Below, in pieces: positions 21,866 through 32,146 of a DNA stretch of 64,000 bases. A program made the translations under genes and the position numbers. Origin of the DNA: Pyropia yezoensis (lineage: Eukaryota; Rhodophyta; Bangiophyceae; Bangiales; Bangiaceae). Numbering within the stretch: position 1 is the stretch's first letter; every line of letters begins with the position of its first letter. The notes beneath the pieces were generated by a model. It did no database searches. It worked only from the letters and a program-made list of their open reading frames with translations, and had not been told where the DNA came from. The stretch is taken from NCBI GenBank assembly GCA_009829735.1, contig CM020618.1, positions 40,601,030-40,665,029 on the forward strand. The letters are read 5' to 3'.

Positions 21866-23124
21866 CCTGCGAGAGAGGTAACCGCCCGCTGACCCTCAAT
21901 AACGTGCTGGTTGTCCCTGGCATGACGGTCTCACTCTTCTCAGTACGCCGCGCCGCTCGGCGTGGTTTCACGACCACCTTTCACGAGCACGTCGCGTACA
22001 TCCGGCGGGGCCGCGTGCTGCTGACCGGAGGGTGCACTGACGGGCTGTACGCCCTCCAAGAGGTCGACACCTCCACCGACTTCCCGGACGTGACTATGGC
22101 AGCGGCGGCGGAGACGGACGCGCCGGGGTCGCCGCCACCCGCATCTACCACGGGAGCACCACCAGGGACGCCCAGGGCCACCCAGGGCGGAGCACCCTCG
22201 GGCGGCTCCCCATCCGGCCGCCAGAGCTCGGCGGGCTCTGGCTCGGCCGCACGCACCGCACCGTCCACCTGGCACCGTCGGGCGGGTCACCTTGCCCCCG
22301 ACGGGATGCTCAACATGGCCGCCGCCGTCGACGGGATGGACTTCTCGGCAGCTGACGCAACAGCCCTGAAGGCGATCATTTGCGCCCCTTGCGTCACGGC
22401 CAAGATGACGAGGCCCCCCTTCCCGGCCTCCCATTCATCCACCTCGAGGGTGCTGGAGCTCCTACATACTGACGTGTGCGGGCCCATGCCGACAGCATCC
22501 CCCGGCGGACGCCGGTACCAGGTTTGTGTCATTGACGACCACTCCAAGCACAAGGCGATCCTCCCCACTCACACCAAGGGCCAGGCCACGGACGCTGTCA
22601 TGGCCCTGGTCAACCGGTGGGAGAACGAGCTGGGCATCAAGACAAACACCATTCGTTCGGACGGCGGCAAGGAGTACACGGGATCGGCATGGTCGGCTTG
22701 GTTGGCGGCCAAGGGCATCCGCCACGAGACGACCACCCGGTACACGCCCCAGCAGAATGGAGTGGCTGAGCGATACAACAGGACGATCACGGAGCTAGTG
22801 GGCGCCCTCATGACGGACGCAGCGCTCAAGCCGAAGTGGTGGGCGGACGCGGCTGTTGCGATCAACTACGTCGGCAACCGGACGCCGCACCGCGGGGAAT
22901 CCATCACCCCCTATGAGGCCCTCCATGGCATCCGGCCTGACGTGAGCAACTTGCGGGCGCTGGGGTGTCGGGCGTGGGTGTACATGCCCCACGAGATCCG
23001 CCGCAAGATGGACCCACGCGCGGTGGAGGGAGTGTTCATCGGCTATGCCGACACCAAGAAGGCATACAAGGTGATTGTGGACGACAAAGTTATCGCCAGC
23101 CGCGACGTCAAGTTCGACGAGGCC
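21847..23124 (+). pseudogene. copia protease end and integrase (pol truncated after IN)
   Basis: In frame +1 relative to gag: TLNNVLVVPGMTVSLFSVRR (end of protease), then the integrase zinc domain WHRRAGH...CAPC (HHCC), and the DDE core with DVCGPM, IRSDGGKEY and NGVAERYNRT. The usual copia post-IN block VFIGYADTKKAYKV and ASRDVKFDEA closes it. After about 23125 copia homology stops: no reverse transcriptase follows and codon usage changes, marking the junction with the chromovirus. Reading frame stays open across the junction by chance. Confidence 0.88.
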
Positions 23125-23217
23125 ACTGTTGGACCGTTGGTCACCCCCCTGGCATCTCAAGATGTTCACGCTGTCACCCCAACCGAACCACGCAAGGCCG
23201 CCGGGAACATCGCCGTC

Positions 23218-24450
23218 ATGTTGACGGCTGGCCCTGATCACCTGGTGTGGGCCATGTTGGCCACCCAGTGGCTCCTCGAGGTCATGTCGACCTGGGTGAC
23301 TTGTGTTCAGCGGCGGGGGATGCTCTGGCATCTCCCCCTCCGGCTTATCCAAGGTTTGGAACAGCTCACTCCTCAGCTAGTTGCTGAGAGGTGCTCATCA
23401 GGACATCTCACTCTACTTGAGGAGATGCCTCGCCTCCACAAGTTTATCGAGTGGGAGAGCATCGAGCACAAGTTGCGCCGCCCCACTCGTGGGCCCAAGG
23501 ACGATGGCGCACTTCGCCAGTTCGTATGGGTCGCTCGTGAACTTCACGACGGCCGTGTGGTCCTACGAGAGGGGTTGGGCATCGGGGACTACCCGTATGC
23601 CCCGGGGGTGGATCGCCACACTGCGCCACCCCCGGACAAGGCCACAGTTATGGCCGTACCCTCACATGATGACCATATGACTCAACCCACTGCGGGGGCC
23701 CCAAGTCGGGGTCGCAGTTACACCCGGGTCCCGCCACCTCGACGTGCCCCTCCGCTTCCTCCTGTCCCCTACCAGCCGCACGGGGACATCCCGATTAGCG
23801 TGGCCGTTGAGTCGTCCACCCCGGTGTCCCCCAAATTGGGGGCCACCCTCCTGACGGTATACCCCAAGTTGGTGTTACCGCCCACGCCTCTAACCTCAGA
23901 GATGATGATCACCACGTTGGTGCGCACCATTTCCTGGTTGGCCGCGTCGACCGCAACCCTTCAAACTGCCGAGACTCCTCAAATTGAGGAGCGCGTTCGT
24001 ACTGCAGTGGCGACCGCGAGTTGCGAGTCGGTGGCGGAGTTTATGACGGCCGAGTTGGCTCGCATTGGGGCTATTATGCCCCATCCAGCCCCACTTGGGC
24101 GTGGCAAACGTCGTGCGAGCCGGGCATACTCGCCTCCTCGCCGTCGTCGCCGACGCTCGCGGCGCTCTCCCTCCGTGTTGGAAGACGAGTTGTCTTACTC
24201 CGTCTCGGAGTCCTCGACTCCGTCAGAGTCGGAGTCGGTCCGGCGTCTGCGTCGCCAACTTGCGCGCAAGACTAAGCAGAAGAGCAGCCGCGGTCGTCGC
24301 CACTTGCGCGACCGTGAGGGGCGCGACGGGTCCGACTTCGAGCCGCCGGCCCCCCCGACTGGTGGGGAGCGTTATCGCCGGGGGTCTCGCCGCTCGCCTC
24401 CACGTGAGGGCGAGGGCCGTGGGGTTGGAGAGTCTAGCATGCATGCCTAG
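23218..24450 (+). CDS. antisense ORF at the 3' side of the chromovirus, unknown product
   Basis: About 410 codons from ATG 23218 to TAG 24448-24450, running opposite to the chromovirus and ending 111 bp from the end of its pol. The first two thirds look like a genuine soluble protein (HLVWAMLATQWLLEVMSTW, LLEEMPRLHKFIEWESIEHK, QFVWVARELHDGRVVLREG), with the mixed codon usage of the neighbouring chromovirus rather than the GC-biased copia codons. Next comes a helical segment (TTLVRTISWLAASTATLQTA, AVATASCESVAEFMTAELAR) and a strongly basic Arg/Ser-rich tail (YSPPRRRRRRSRRSPS, SESESVRRLRRQLARKTKQK). No domain is recognised. Antisense 3' ORFs are known in some plant gypsy elements such as Grande1. 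It may also be a captured host gene. Confidence 0.55.
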   Translation: MLTAGPDHLVWAMLATQWLLEVMSTWVTCVQRRGMLWHLPLRLIQGLEQLTPQLVAERCSSGHLTLLEEMPRLHKFIEWESIEHKLRRPTRGPKDDGALRQFVWVARELHDGRVVLREGLGIGDYPYAPGVDRHTAPPPDKATVMAVPSHDDHMTQPTAGAPSRGRSYTRVPPPRRAPPLPPVPYQPHGDIPISVAVESSTPVSPKLGATLLTVYPKLVLPPTPLTSEMMITTLVRTISWLAASTATLQTAETPQIEERVRTAVATASCESVAEFMTAELARIGAIMPHPAPLGRGKRRASRAYSPPRRRRRRSRRSPSVLEDELSYSVSESSTPSESESVRRLRRQLARKTKQKSSRGRRHLRDREGRDGSDFEPPAPPTGGERYRRGSRRSPPREGEGRGVGESSMHA

Positions 24451-24561
24451 TTGGCAGCTGCCTTTGTTGTGAAAGTGTGAGGGTTAGGGCTGTAGTTAAA
24501 AGCCACTCTGCGTACCACTTCGACTTGAAGCACTCTCTTGGCACTGTTACTCGGCCTTCCC

Positions 24562-27500
24562 TCACGTTGAGGGAGGGCTGCTAGGGTCTATCTCATTCCG
24601 GGCACAGTATGCCCGGACCTTCTCAGCGGGAAGGTCCTCCACATACTCCCACGTATCATCCTTGGCTTTGTAGCCAAACCAACGCACCCTCAACATGAGG
24701 CGGTCAGTGTCCTCATCCCAGCCGTGGTCGATGAACTTATCGAACACGTACTCCTGCGGGCCCTGTTTGACCGCAGGCAGTGAGGGGAGGCGCCACGCTT
24801 CCAACGCACGCGCCCAAGCTGGGTCGCCTGCAGGCGGTGGTGCAACTTTGACCACGTCCTGTCCGTTCACTGTGCGGACCCCATCGTCACTCTCGATGGT
24901 GAAGCGCCGCCCATCAGTACGAGGGACCTGTTACGGCCCCTTCGTCTGGAATACCAACTTACCCCCAGTTGGGGTGTGTGAGTGGACCAATACCCAGTCA
25001 CCCTGCTCGGGGACATGCTTGGCGTTGCGCACCTTTTTGTCAAAGGTACGCTTGTAGCGCTTTTGTTCTTTGTCCATCTCAGCCCTGACTTTAGGGATGA
25101 GGTTTTCAAGCCTAGCAGCGAACTCCGCCTTACTCTCAGTAGGAGTAGGCGTCCTGCCACCATCCTCCCTAGTTGGGAGCGACCGCCGCACAGCAATAGA
25201 CCGCACGCGACGGGGGGTCACAAAAGCGAGGGGTACTTCCCCGGTAGATGAGTGAACCTGCGAGTTGTAGGCAGTGGTAAGAATAGAAATGTATTGGTCC
25301 CACGTTCTCACGTGCTCACTCACATAGTGGCGCAGCTGCCCAACAATAGTTTTGTTGAAGCGCTCCACCTGCCCATTAGTTTGTGGGTGGTAGGGGGTGG
25401 CATAGTTTGCCCGCACCCCCAACATATCCAGCACTCCCTGAAACAGTACAGACGCAAATTGCGGTCCATTGTCCGATAGTGTACTATCCGGAATGCCATA
25501 CGCGGCAACCCAGTGATCTAGGAAGGCTGACACGACCGACATGGCCGTGATCTCTGCCAGTGGGATCGCTCGCGTAAGTTTCGTGAAGCGGTCACAGATA
25601 ACCAGGAGGTACTGGTTGCCCTCCTCGGTCACTGGCAGTGGCCCAAGGATGTCCATCGCCAACGCGGCAAAGGGCTCCTTGGCCGGGAACAATAGCATAG
25701 CCGTAGTAGGCCGCCGTTCCATCAGACGGTTCTGTGCACAACTTGTGCAGGCAGCCACCCAACTGTAGATGTCCACCACCATGGAAGGCCAGAAGTACCT
25801 GGTCCTCTGGGTCCGGTACAGTTTACTAGACCCCAGGTGTCCACCTGTGGGAGCGTTATGCTTCCTCTCAAGGATACTGTCCTTGAGAGATGCGGGGACG
25901 ACAAGTTGTTCGGTCCCCTGGAATACCCCCCTCCTGATGAGGAGGCCATCGTCTCCCAGAAAGAACCGCGTCTCCGCCACTGTATCCAGTGTATCCCTCT
26001 GCGACTTGCAGAAGGGATCCTCGGCCTGGGCCTTCACCACCTCGTCCAGGGACAGGGGCAAGTACTTCTTGTTCCCTGGCGCCTCGGGGTTCAACGCCTG
26101 ACCCGAGCGCGTGACTACCCCCACGATGGGGATGTCCTCATCGACTGGGTTAGTGTCCAGCCCCTCGGTAGGCACCCGAGAGAGGCCGTCGGCAAGGGCA
26201 TGTTGCCTGCCAGGTCGGTACTCAATATCAAAGTTGAAGGGTGCCAGTCGCACCCTCCACCGATTGAGACGAGTGTTCGTACAATCCGTCTTAAAGATGA
26301 ACTGCAACGCGCGGTGGTCACAGCGGATGAGGAACTTCTCACCCTCTAGGTAGTGACGAAGTGACGTCACCGCCCACACCACTGCGAGTCCTTCCAACTC
26401 GGTGACTCCGTAGTTCTTCTCGGCCGAGTTCAGCCCCTTGCTGAAGTATCCCACCGGCAAGTACTCCTTGTCCGGCTGCTGCTGATGCAACACACAACCA
26501 AGTTGGTCGTAGCTAGCGTCCACATCCAGGATGTAGTGGCCTCCCAACCTGGGAATAGCCAAGATGGGGGGCTTCAGCAGAAGGTCCCGAAGAGTCTCAA
26601 AGGATTCCTGCTCCACCCGACTTGGGGGAGGCAGGTTCTTCGGTAGCGTTGAGCTCACTAACTCATTCAACGGTTTCGCCACCTTGGCGAAGCCCTGGGT
26701 GAAACGTCGGTACACGTTACACATCCCGAGGAAGCTCCTCATCTGGGTCTGGGTCCGGGGGTACTGAGCCTTACGGATGGCCCTCAAGTTTTTCTCGTTG
26801 ACACTGAGACGCCCCGGACGGACAACATGTCCCAAGTATTCCACCTCTTGAGTGAAGAGGTGGCACTTACTCGCCTTCAGTGACACACCGGCGTCAGCAA
26901 GTAGCTTGAACACCTGGCCAAGATGGCCAATGTGTTCCTCCGGACTTCGGGAGAACACAATGATATCGTCTAGGTACACGAGACAGATCTGCCACCGTAC
27001 TCCGGCCAGAATCATGTCCATAGCGCGCTGGAAAGTTGCCGGCGCGTTACACAGGCCAAACGGTAGACGCTTGCACTGGTAGGTACCACAGTGACAGGTA
27101 AAGGTAGTTTTATGCCTGTCCTCCGGGGCAATGGGAATTTGCCAGTACCCCGCGTTACAGTCCAGGGTAGAGAACACGTTCGCCTCCCCCAGAGAGTCCA
27201 GACAGTCGTCCATCCTAGGTAGGGGATAACTGTCCTTCACGGTGCTCTCGCTGAGCTTACGGTAGTCGATACAGAACCGGGGGGTCCCATCAACTTTGGG
27301 GACGATAACCACCGGACTCGCCCACTCGGCGTTACTGGCCTCGATCACATCGAGGGCCTCCATGCGAGCAACTTGCTCCTTAACGAGGGCCCTTGAACGG
27401 GGTCCTCCCCTATACGGTTGTTGGCGTATGGGGGGTGCACCGGGCTTCAACTCGATCCGGTGTTGGGTAGCTCTCATGAGTCCCAATTGACCATCCCACA

Positions 27501-28545
27501 ACTTGTGATATTGGTCCAAGAGGCGTTCAACTTGAACCCTCAACCTGGGTGGAACACCCTCCATGTTCACATGGGGCCGAGGAGAGGCGGCCGACTTGGC
27601 TTGATACTTCTCCTTCCCGGACTTCGGGTCGCTACTTGCGCCCGCGTTGAGGGTGACCGCTACTACCGGTCCCTCGTGTTGGTCGATATAGCCGAACTTG
27701 GCTCCCGACTTGAAGTACTTGGGCGACGAGCTCAGGTTCATCACCTGGATCCTCCACGGGACTCCGGCTTTGGAGTCCATCGTGCCAAGGGCAACATGCA
27801 CTTGGTGCTTGCGAGCAGGACGGGGGTGAGGGTGCACCAACCCGTTCCCCGTATAATCAGTTACAACGTCAACGTGCGCCACCGAGTTGGGGGGCAACGT
27901 GACTTTACGGGCTAAACGCAGGGTAGCAGTAAACCCTTCTCTCACAGAGCAAACAGGCTTCGACTGTGAGACTGTCACAGGAGCCACAGACTTTCCCTTA
28001 CCAAGGATGGGGATGGTTTCCCCATTCATCAACTTGACCCAATACTCAGGGCCACAAATCAAAGGCACTTGTGTAACAACATAAGGGGTACCCAGAAGCA
28101 GGGGTACCGATATATTCTCAACTACTCCATAGGTCACGTCGACCTCATGGGTCCCCAACCTAGTTGGTAGGGTCACGGCACCAACGATGGGAAGTACCCC
28201 ACCATTGATGTCGATCAGATGGTGAGCTTTAGACCTCCAGCGTTGGAGCTTCATCTCCTTTGGTAATACCGACTTGCGTATCAAGGAGGCTCCTGACCCG
28301 GTATCAAGTACGATACGGGCACAGCAGGCGCGGCCGGGGGCAAGTTGCACCCGTACAGCCACCTGGAAGTTCTCACCTGTCAGCACCGCGATGACCCGAC
28401 GTGGGTTTACGTTCTTGGGGAGTCCTACCCGAGGTGGGCGGACTCCCTTAGGTCGCCGCAGTATCCGGCACGGTTGGTTCGTCCTCTTGACCAACTTGGC
28501 CGAGGCTGCCGTTGTGAGCTTCGGACGGCCAGCTCCAACGGTCAT
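24562..28545 (-). pseudogene. chromovirus pol: PR-RT-RNase H-IN-chromodomain with one in-frame stop
   Basis: Starts at ATG 28545, overlapping the gag stop. Order: aspartic protease (VLDTGSGASLIRKSVLP); RT with FCIDYRKLSESTVKDSYPLP, GYWQIPIAPEDRHKTTF, LPFGLCNAPATFQRAMD and catalytic YLDD; RNase H (ILDVDASYDQLGCVL, VTELEGLAVVWA); integrase zinc domain (H...H, CTSC) and DDE core (MDILGPLP, LSDNGPQFAS, NGQVERFNKT). A single TAA at 24933-24931 cuts the frame; immediately beyond it, in the same frame, a chromodomain follows (YVFDKFIDHGWDED, MLRVRWFGYKAKDDTWEYVE), ending at TGA 24564-24562. Chromovirus chromodomains direct integration to marked heterochromatin. With one nonsense change the copy looks young; everything up to integrase is intact. 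Confidence 0.93.
24931..24933 (-). other. in-frame TAA separating integrase from chromodomain
   Basis: The codon after QTKGP is TAA; the same frame resumes QVPRTDGRRFTIE and leads into the chromodomain. No indel is needed, so it is a point nonsense change or a readthrough site. Confidence 0.85.
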
Positions 28546-30488
28546 TCGTTTCCCGCCGACTTGGCGTCCGAGTCTGAGGACGAAGGGGAAGACGACGAGT
28601 CCGAGGACGACGTGTCCGCCCCCTCCGCCGAGGGTGCGGCGACCGCCACCACCGGTCGAGACCCACCCTCGCGGCGTGAACGTACTTTGTTCGTAGCCGA
28701 CTTCTTACTCGCATTCCTAACAAGTTGTTGGATGCGTTTACTCAACTTGGGGCAATCATATGCCCAGTGTCCATCGGAGTTGCAGTTCCAACACCGATTG
28801 TCAGTTCCCGGAGCGGTCTTCCCAACTGGAGAAGACGAAGAGATGCCCTGGGAAGTTCCCACGGCAGCTACCACCCCCTCCTTGCCGATTCGGCGCGCCT
28901 CTCTCAACTCTCTGGCCTGGCGCGCCTCCTCCCGTTCCTTGGCCAACTCGGCTTGACGCTCCTGGCGTTGTTCCTCCCGCAACTTGCGGTAGGTCTCGCC
29001 TCTGCGGTAGGCGAACCTAGCCAACTCGGCCAGGGTCGCCCGGGCAGTGTTATGCTCCCGGGTCTCCATCCGGGCTGACCAATGGAGTCCCTCCACAAAC
29101 CGACTCTTCACCACAGCTTGTGGATGAAGAAACCCACAGAGATTATTGAGCTTACGGACTCGCTCCGCAAAGGACAACTCGTCCTTCGCCTCTTCCTGAT
29201 GGGCTTGCGTAAACTCCTCGACTTGAGAAGCCAACGCCGCTTCATCAACCATGGCCCTCAACAACCAGTTGACGAGCTCCAAATAGGACGTCACCTCCCC
29301 AGCGCCTCCACTTGAGGAGCTGGGCATGACGGACATAAGTTCTGTCCGCAGGTCTCCCTTCGTAAACTCCTGTAGCATGTAAAAAGCCATGCCTTCACTT
29401 ATGGCATTGTCGTCACAGGCTTTTGTGAAACGACGTAGGAACTCAAAGACACGGAGGGGGGGAGTTCCATCCCACTCCGCTTTGTGCCCAAAAGAGTGAA
29501 GTGCATTCTTCTTGGCACCGCCCATGGCTCGGGCCTGGTCAGGACCATACGCCACCGACTTGTTGTGGAGGGCGAAGGTCTCACAATCAAAGATCCTCTG
29601 GTAGACCGGGTTGGCTACCTGGATCTTGGGCGGCACCTCACGTTGAGGGAACAGCCGCTGTGGCACTGGGGTAAGTTGACCCTCAGTGCCCATAGTCTGG
29701 CGCGGCGCGCTTGGTGTAGCCGCCGGCGTTTCCGGGGGAGACTCCCCCATGAAGGGCGTACGCCCCACCGAGTATGGTGTGGCTCCCTCGTTGGGAGTCA
29801 CAGGTGTCGCCCCCTGTTCGGGGCGACCCGAGATAGGCGTGAGGAGGGATTCCCCCGGCGCCTGCGGGCTCGAAAGCCCCGATCCGGTCTGGACATTAAG
29901 GCCATCTGGCAAACTCGCCACAATCTGATTCAGAATAGTATTCGTCATCGTGACCACCAGGTCCGGCAAAGTCTGCCGCAACACATTGGTCGCCTCCCGA
30001 CGGATAGTTTCCGCGAGGAGTGGATTGACGACTCCAGTTGAGTCTCGGTCCGCCTCCGGGAGTCCACCTGAGGGGCAACCACGTCCCTCAGGGGTCTCAA
30101 CCGGGGGCATGGGCGCGAGCCCATCGCCGACCAGCGGAGGTCCGCCGTCCTCCGAAAGCCTAGTTGGCGACGGCTCCAAGCCAAAGTTGGCTCCAACCCG
30201 AGTGGAACCCGCGGGGACAGTCCTCACCCCTTGGGACGTTCCCGTTGAGTATACCACACGGTGGCCAGACTTCGGCCCACCCACATCAGAAGTGTCACCC
30301 GAGTGAGCTCTCGACTGAGTCGGGGTGGCCTGTTGCCCGCCCGCACTTCCAGTCCTGCTGGCTTGAGTGACCTCCAGTCCCTCTGCGACCCCAGGTAAAC
30401 CCACCTGTGTCTCACCAGTATTCAAAGGCACTGAAGTACGTGCGTCACCCGTGTACTCCCCGGACGACGGGGGGTCCGAGCTAGCCAT
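28542..30488 (-). CDS. chromovirus gag with CCHC knuckle
   Basis: Start ATG 30488; an in-frame GTG lies 24 nt upstream. The product has 648 residues. A Ser/Thr/Pro/Gly-rich N-terminal half is followed by the retrotransposon gag core (FCETFALHNKSV-like region, FGHKAEWDGTPPLRVFEFLR, AFYMLQEFTKGDLRTELMSV, YLELVNWLLRAMVDE, FAERVRKLNNLCGFLHP, SRFVEGLHWSARMETREHN). Then come a long charged coiled coil (YRKLREEQRQERQAELAKER) and the zinc knuckle CWNCNSDGHWAYDC. An acidic Ser-rich tail ends at TGA 28544-28542. That stop overlaps the pol ATG (sequence ATGA), suggesting termination-reinitiation or a frameshift for pol expression. Uninterrupted. Confidence 0.9.
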   Translation of the reverse strand: MASSDPPSSGEYTGDARTSVPLNTGETQVGLPGVAEGLEVTQASRTGSAGGQQATPTQSRAHSGDTSDVGGPKSGHRVVYSTGTSQGVRTVPAGSTRVGANFGLEPSPTRLSEDGGPPLVGDGLAPMPPVETPEGRGCPSGGLPEADRDSTGVVNPLLAETIRREATNVLRQTLPDLVVTMTNTILNQIVASLPDGLNVQTGSGLSSPQAPGESLLTPISGRPEQGATPVTPNEGATPYSVGRTPFMGESPPETPAATPSAPRQTMGTEGQLTPVPQRLFPQREVPPKIQVANPVYQRIFDCETFALHNKSVAYGPDQARAMGGAKKNALHSFGHKAEWDGTPPLRVFEFLRRFTKACDDNAISEGMAFYMLQEFTKGDLRTELMSVMPSSSSGGAGEVTSYLELVNWLLRAMVDEAALASQVEEFTQAHQEEAKDELSFAERVRKLNNLCGFLHPQAVVKSRFVEGLHWSARMETREHNTARATLAELARFAYRRGETYRKLREEQRQERQAELAKEREEARQARELREARRIGKEGVVAAVGTSQGISSSSPVGKTAPGTDNRCWNCNSDGHWAYDCPKLSKRIQQLVRNASKKSATNKVRSRREGGSRPVVAVAAPSAEGADTSSSDSSSSPSSSDSDAKSAGNE

Positions 30489-30587
30489 GTTGGCTGACGA
30501 TCCGTATGACACGGTCCAAGTCCACCGTTCCTCTGAGACAGATGGCCCCCTACACCCGGGTGCACCCGGAGGTAAAGTTTACCTCTG

Positions 30588-30605
30588 TCCCCTGCTGCTC
30601 CACCA
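30588..30605 (-). other. probable chromovirus primer-binding site
   Basis: Two bases inside the 5' LTR end the sequence TGGTGGAGCAGCAGGGGA begins with the TGG expected opposite a tRNA CCA end. The same sequence follows the LTR of copy 2 (from 62196). The tRNA is not identified. Confidence 0.5.
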
Positions 30606-30607
30606 AA

Positions 30608-31076
30608 TGTGGCAAAAACCACTTACACACACGGCACCCAAGTTGGGGCGGTGTACAAGGGCTGCCTCCCGTGTCGGGGGAACCGGAAGAAGTGCAAGTC
30701 GCACACACTCTGTCCCTGTTGTGGGGCAAACCCCCCACTGACAAACAAGAGGATGGTGTGTGGTCCAACAGTTTCTTGGTCGGGACGGGGACGCAGGGCC
30801 AAGCCCCGCTGTCCCTCCCCTTATCCCCCCAGGGTCCCCTCAGAATCTCGCCACTCAGAATCTCCCACCCCAGCACCTGCCCACCGGGCCACACGAAAAT
30901 TCAAGACGATAAATGCAGAAAACCCTCAAATCCAAGTTGGATTTACTACTAAGCTAACTATCCCAAACTTAGGGAATACGGACCCAAATGCAGGGGGAGG
31001 AACGGATCAGGCTAGTGGCCTGCCGCCCCTTGCATGGCACGTGTTGCCCCCGTACCTGGGGGTCAATACGGCCACA
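30608..31076 (-). repeat. chromovirus 5' LTR, copy 1 (469 bp)
   Basis: Bounded by TGTGGC...GCCACA inverted hexamers and exactly as long as the LTR of copy 2 (61725-62193), to which it is highly similar. Both copies start abruptly at the same base in unrelated flanks, which fixes the 5' terminus. On the opposite strand nearly the whole LTR is one open frame (see findings). Confidence 0.88.
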
Positions 31077-31383
31077 GAAGAGGGATGAGGCAGCAGCGAG
31101 GCAAGCCGCGGCAGCGGTACGCCAGACGGCCGCCCAGGCGAGGAAGGAGAAGGGGATCAAGCGCAAACGGGCGGCGCGCTCCCCACCGTCGTCGCCGCCG
31201 CAGATGGGGGCAGCGGCAGCTCAGCAGTGTGTAGTGGACGCAGCCCAAGCAGCGGCGGCCGAGGTAATGGCTGCTTGGGCACGAGGGGAAGGGGAGGTGG
31301 GGGGAGAGGGGGGAGGAGGAGAGGGAGAAGCGGGGGGGGGGGGGTGGGCAAGGGAGGCGGGGAGGGGGGGGGGTGGTGCGTGA
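31077..31383 (+). pseudogene. Ala/Lys-rich coding-like fragment truncated by the LTR
   Basis: Directly beyond the LTR end a plus-strand frame reads KRDEAAARQAAAAVRQTAAQ, a basic ARKEKGIKRKRAARS patch, then QQCVVDAAQAAAAEVMAAWA and Gly-rich sequence, to TGA 31381-31383. The heptad-like Ala/charged pattern looks like the end of a coiled-coil or nuclear protein whose upstream part is missing. No family recognised. Confidence 0.35.
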
Positions 31384-32146
31384 AGGGGCTACGACAGGAG
31401 GCCCTATGGCTCTCCTGCCCCGAGCACCCCCCTTCACCGGGTCGATTTGAGGGGTCTGACGGTCGACATACATGGGAGAAATATCCGTCCTTTGCGAGAC
31501 AACTGGGGAGAACAAAGTCAGCCACTCCTATAGCCGTGCTCTTGTAGCTGTGGGGAGTATCGATGCATAAAAAAAACAGGCTCCTCATGGACGTCATGTT
31601 GAGTCACGCAAGGCGTGTATGGATCGTGTCTCTATTTATAAAGAGATAAATGCACTGTTACTTGTGCCTTCGTCTCGGCGTAACTCCTATTCGAGCCTTC
31701 CGGTCGGGTGGCGGGCACCCGGGGGTACGAATTGTACCCACCGGGTTGTCGGCAGCAACGACTGACACCGCCTGCTGCGGCAAGGGCTGGCGCTGGCTGG
31801 ACGAGGGCGGGCTGCACGCCCGAGAGCGGGCACGGACTGCGGCGCACCACGCCTGGTGCGCCTGTCCGAGCGGTGCACGCGGTCGGCCTGCGGCGCCCTG
31901 ACCGGGCGCCCGCCACCGGTATAAGACCAACGCCGCTCCCCGCTGTTCTCCTTCCCCCGCCGGCCCGGCACGTCCGTCGTCTTCGCGCCTCCCGCCCAAC
32001 TCCCTGCGCGACTACGCTTTGCACATCTGTCGTCTTCGGGTGGGCCTGTTGGAGCGTCCCTGTTGTACCACGGACCTACGTTTGTATCCTTTGTTGTTTC
32101 TTTCTTGTATGCCGTAACCCAAAGAATAAAAACACTGTCTATGGCT

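Larger units (their letters stand above)
23126..31076 (-). mobile_element. Ty3/gypsy chromovirus, copy 1 (3' LTR not found)
   Basis: Read on the minus strand: 5' LTR 31076-30608, primer-binding site, gag, pol with protease-RT-RNase H-integrase and chromodomain, then about 1.4 kb carrying a long ORF of opposite polarity up to the copia junction. No sequence resembling the 5' LTR is visible between 23126 and 24562, so the 3' LTR has been lost or the left edge is a rearrangement breakpoint. The DNA right of the LTR (31077 on) is not copia, so this is not a simple insertion into the copia copy. Confidence 0.8.

Noticed and set aside
31740..32140. solo LTR with TATA and AATAAA signals
   Set aside because: No second copy, no convincing TG...CA ends and no target duplication could be found.
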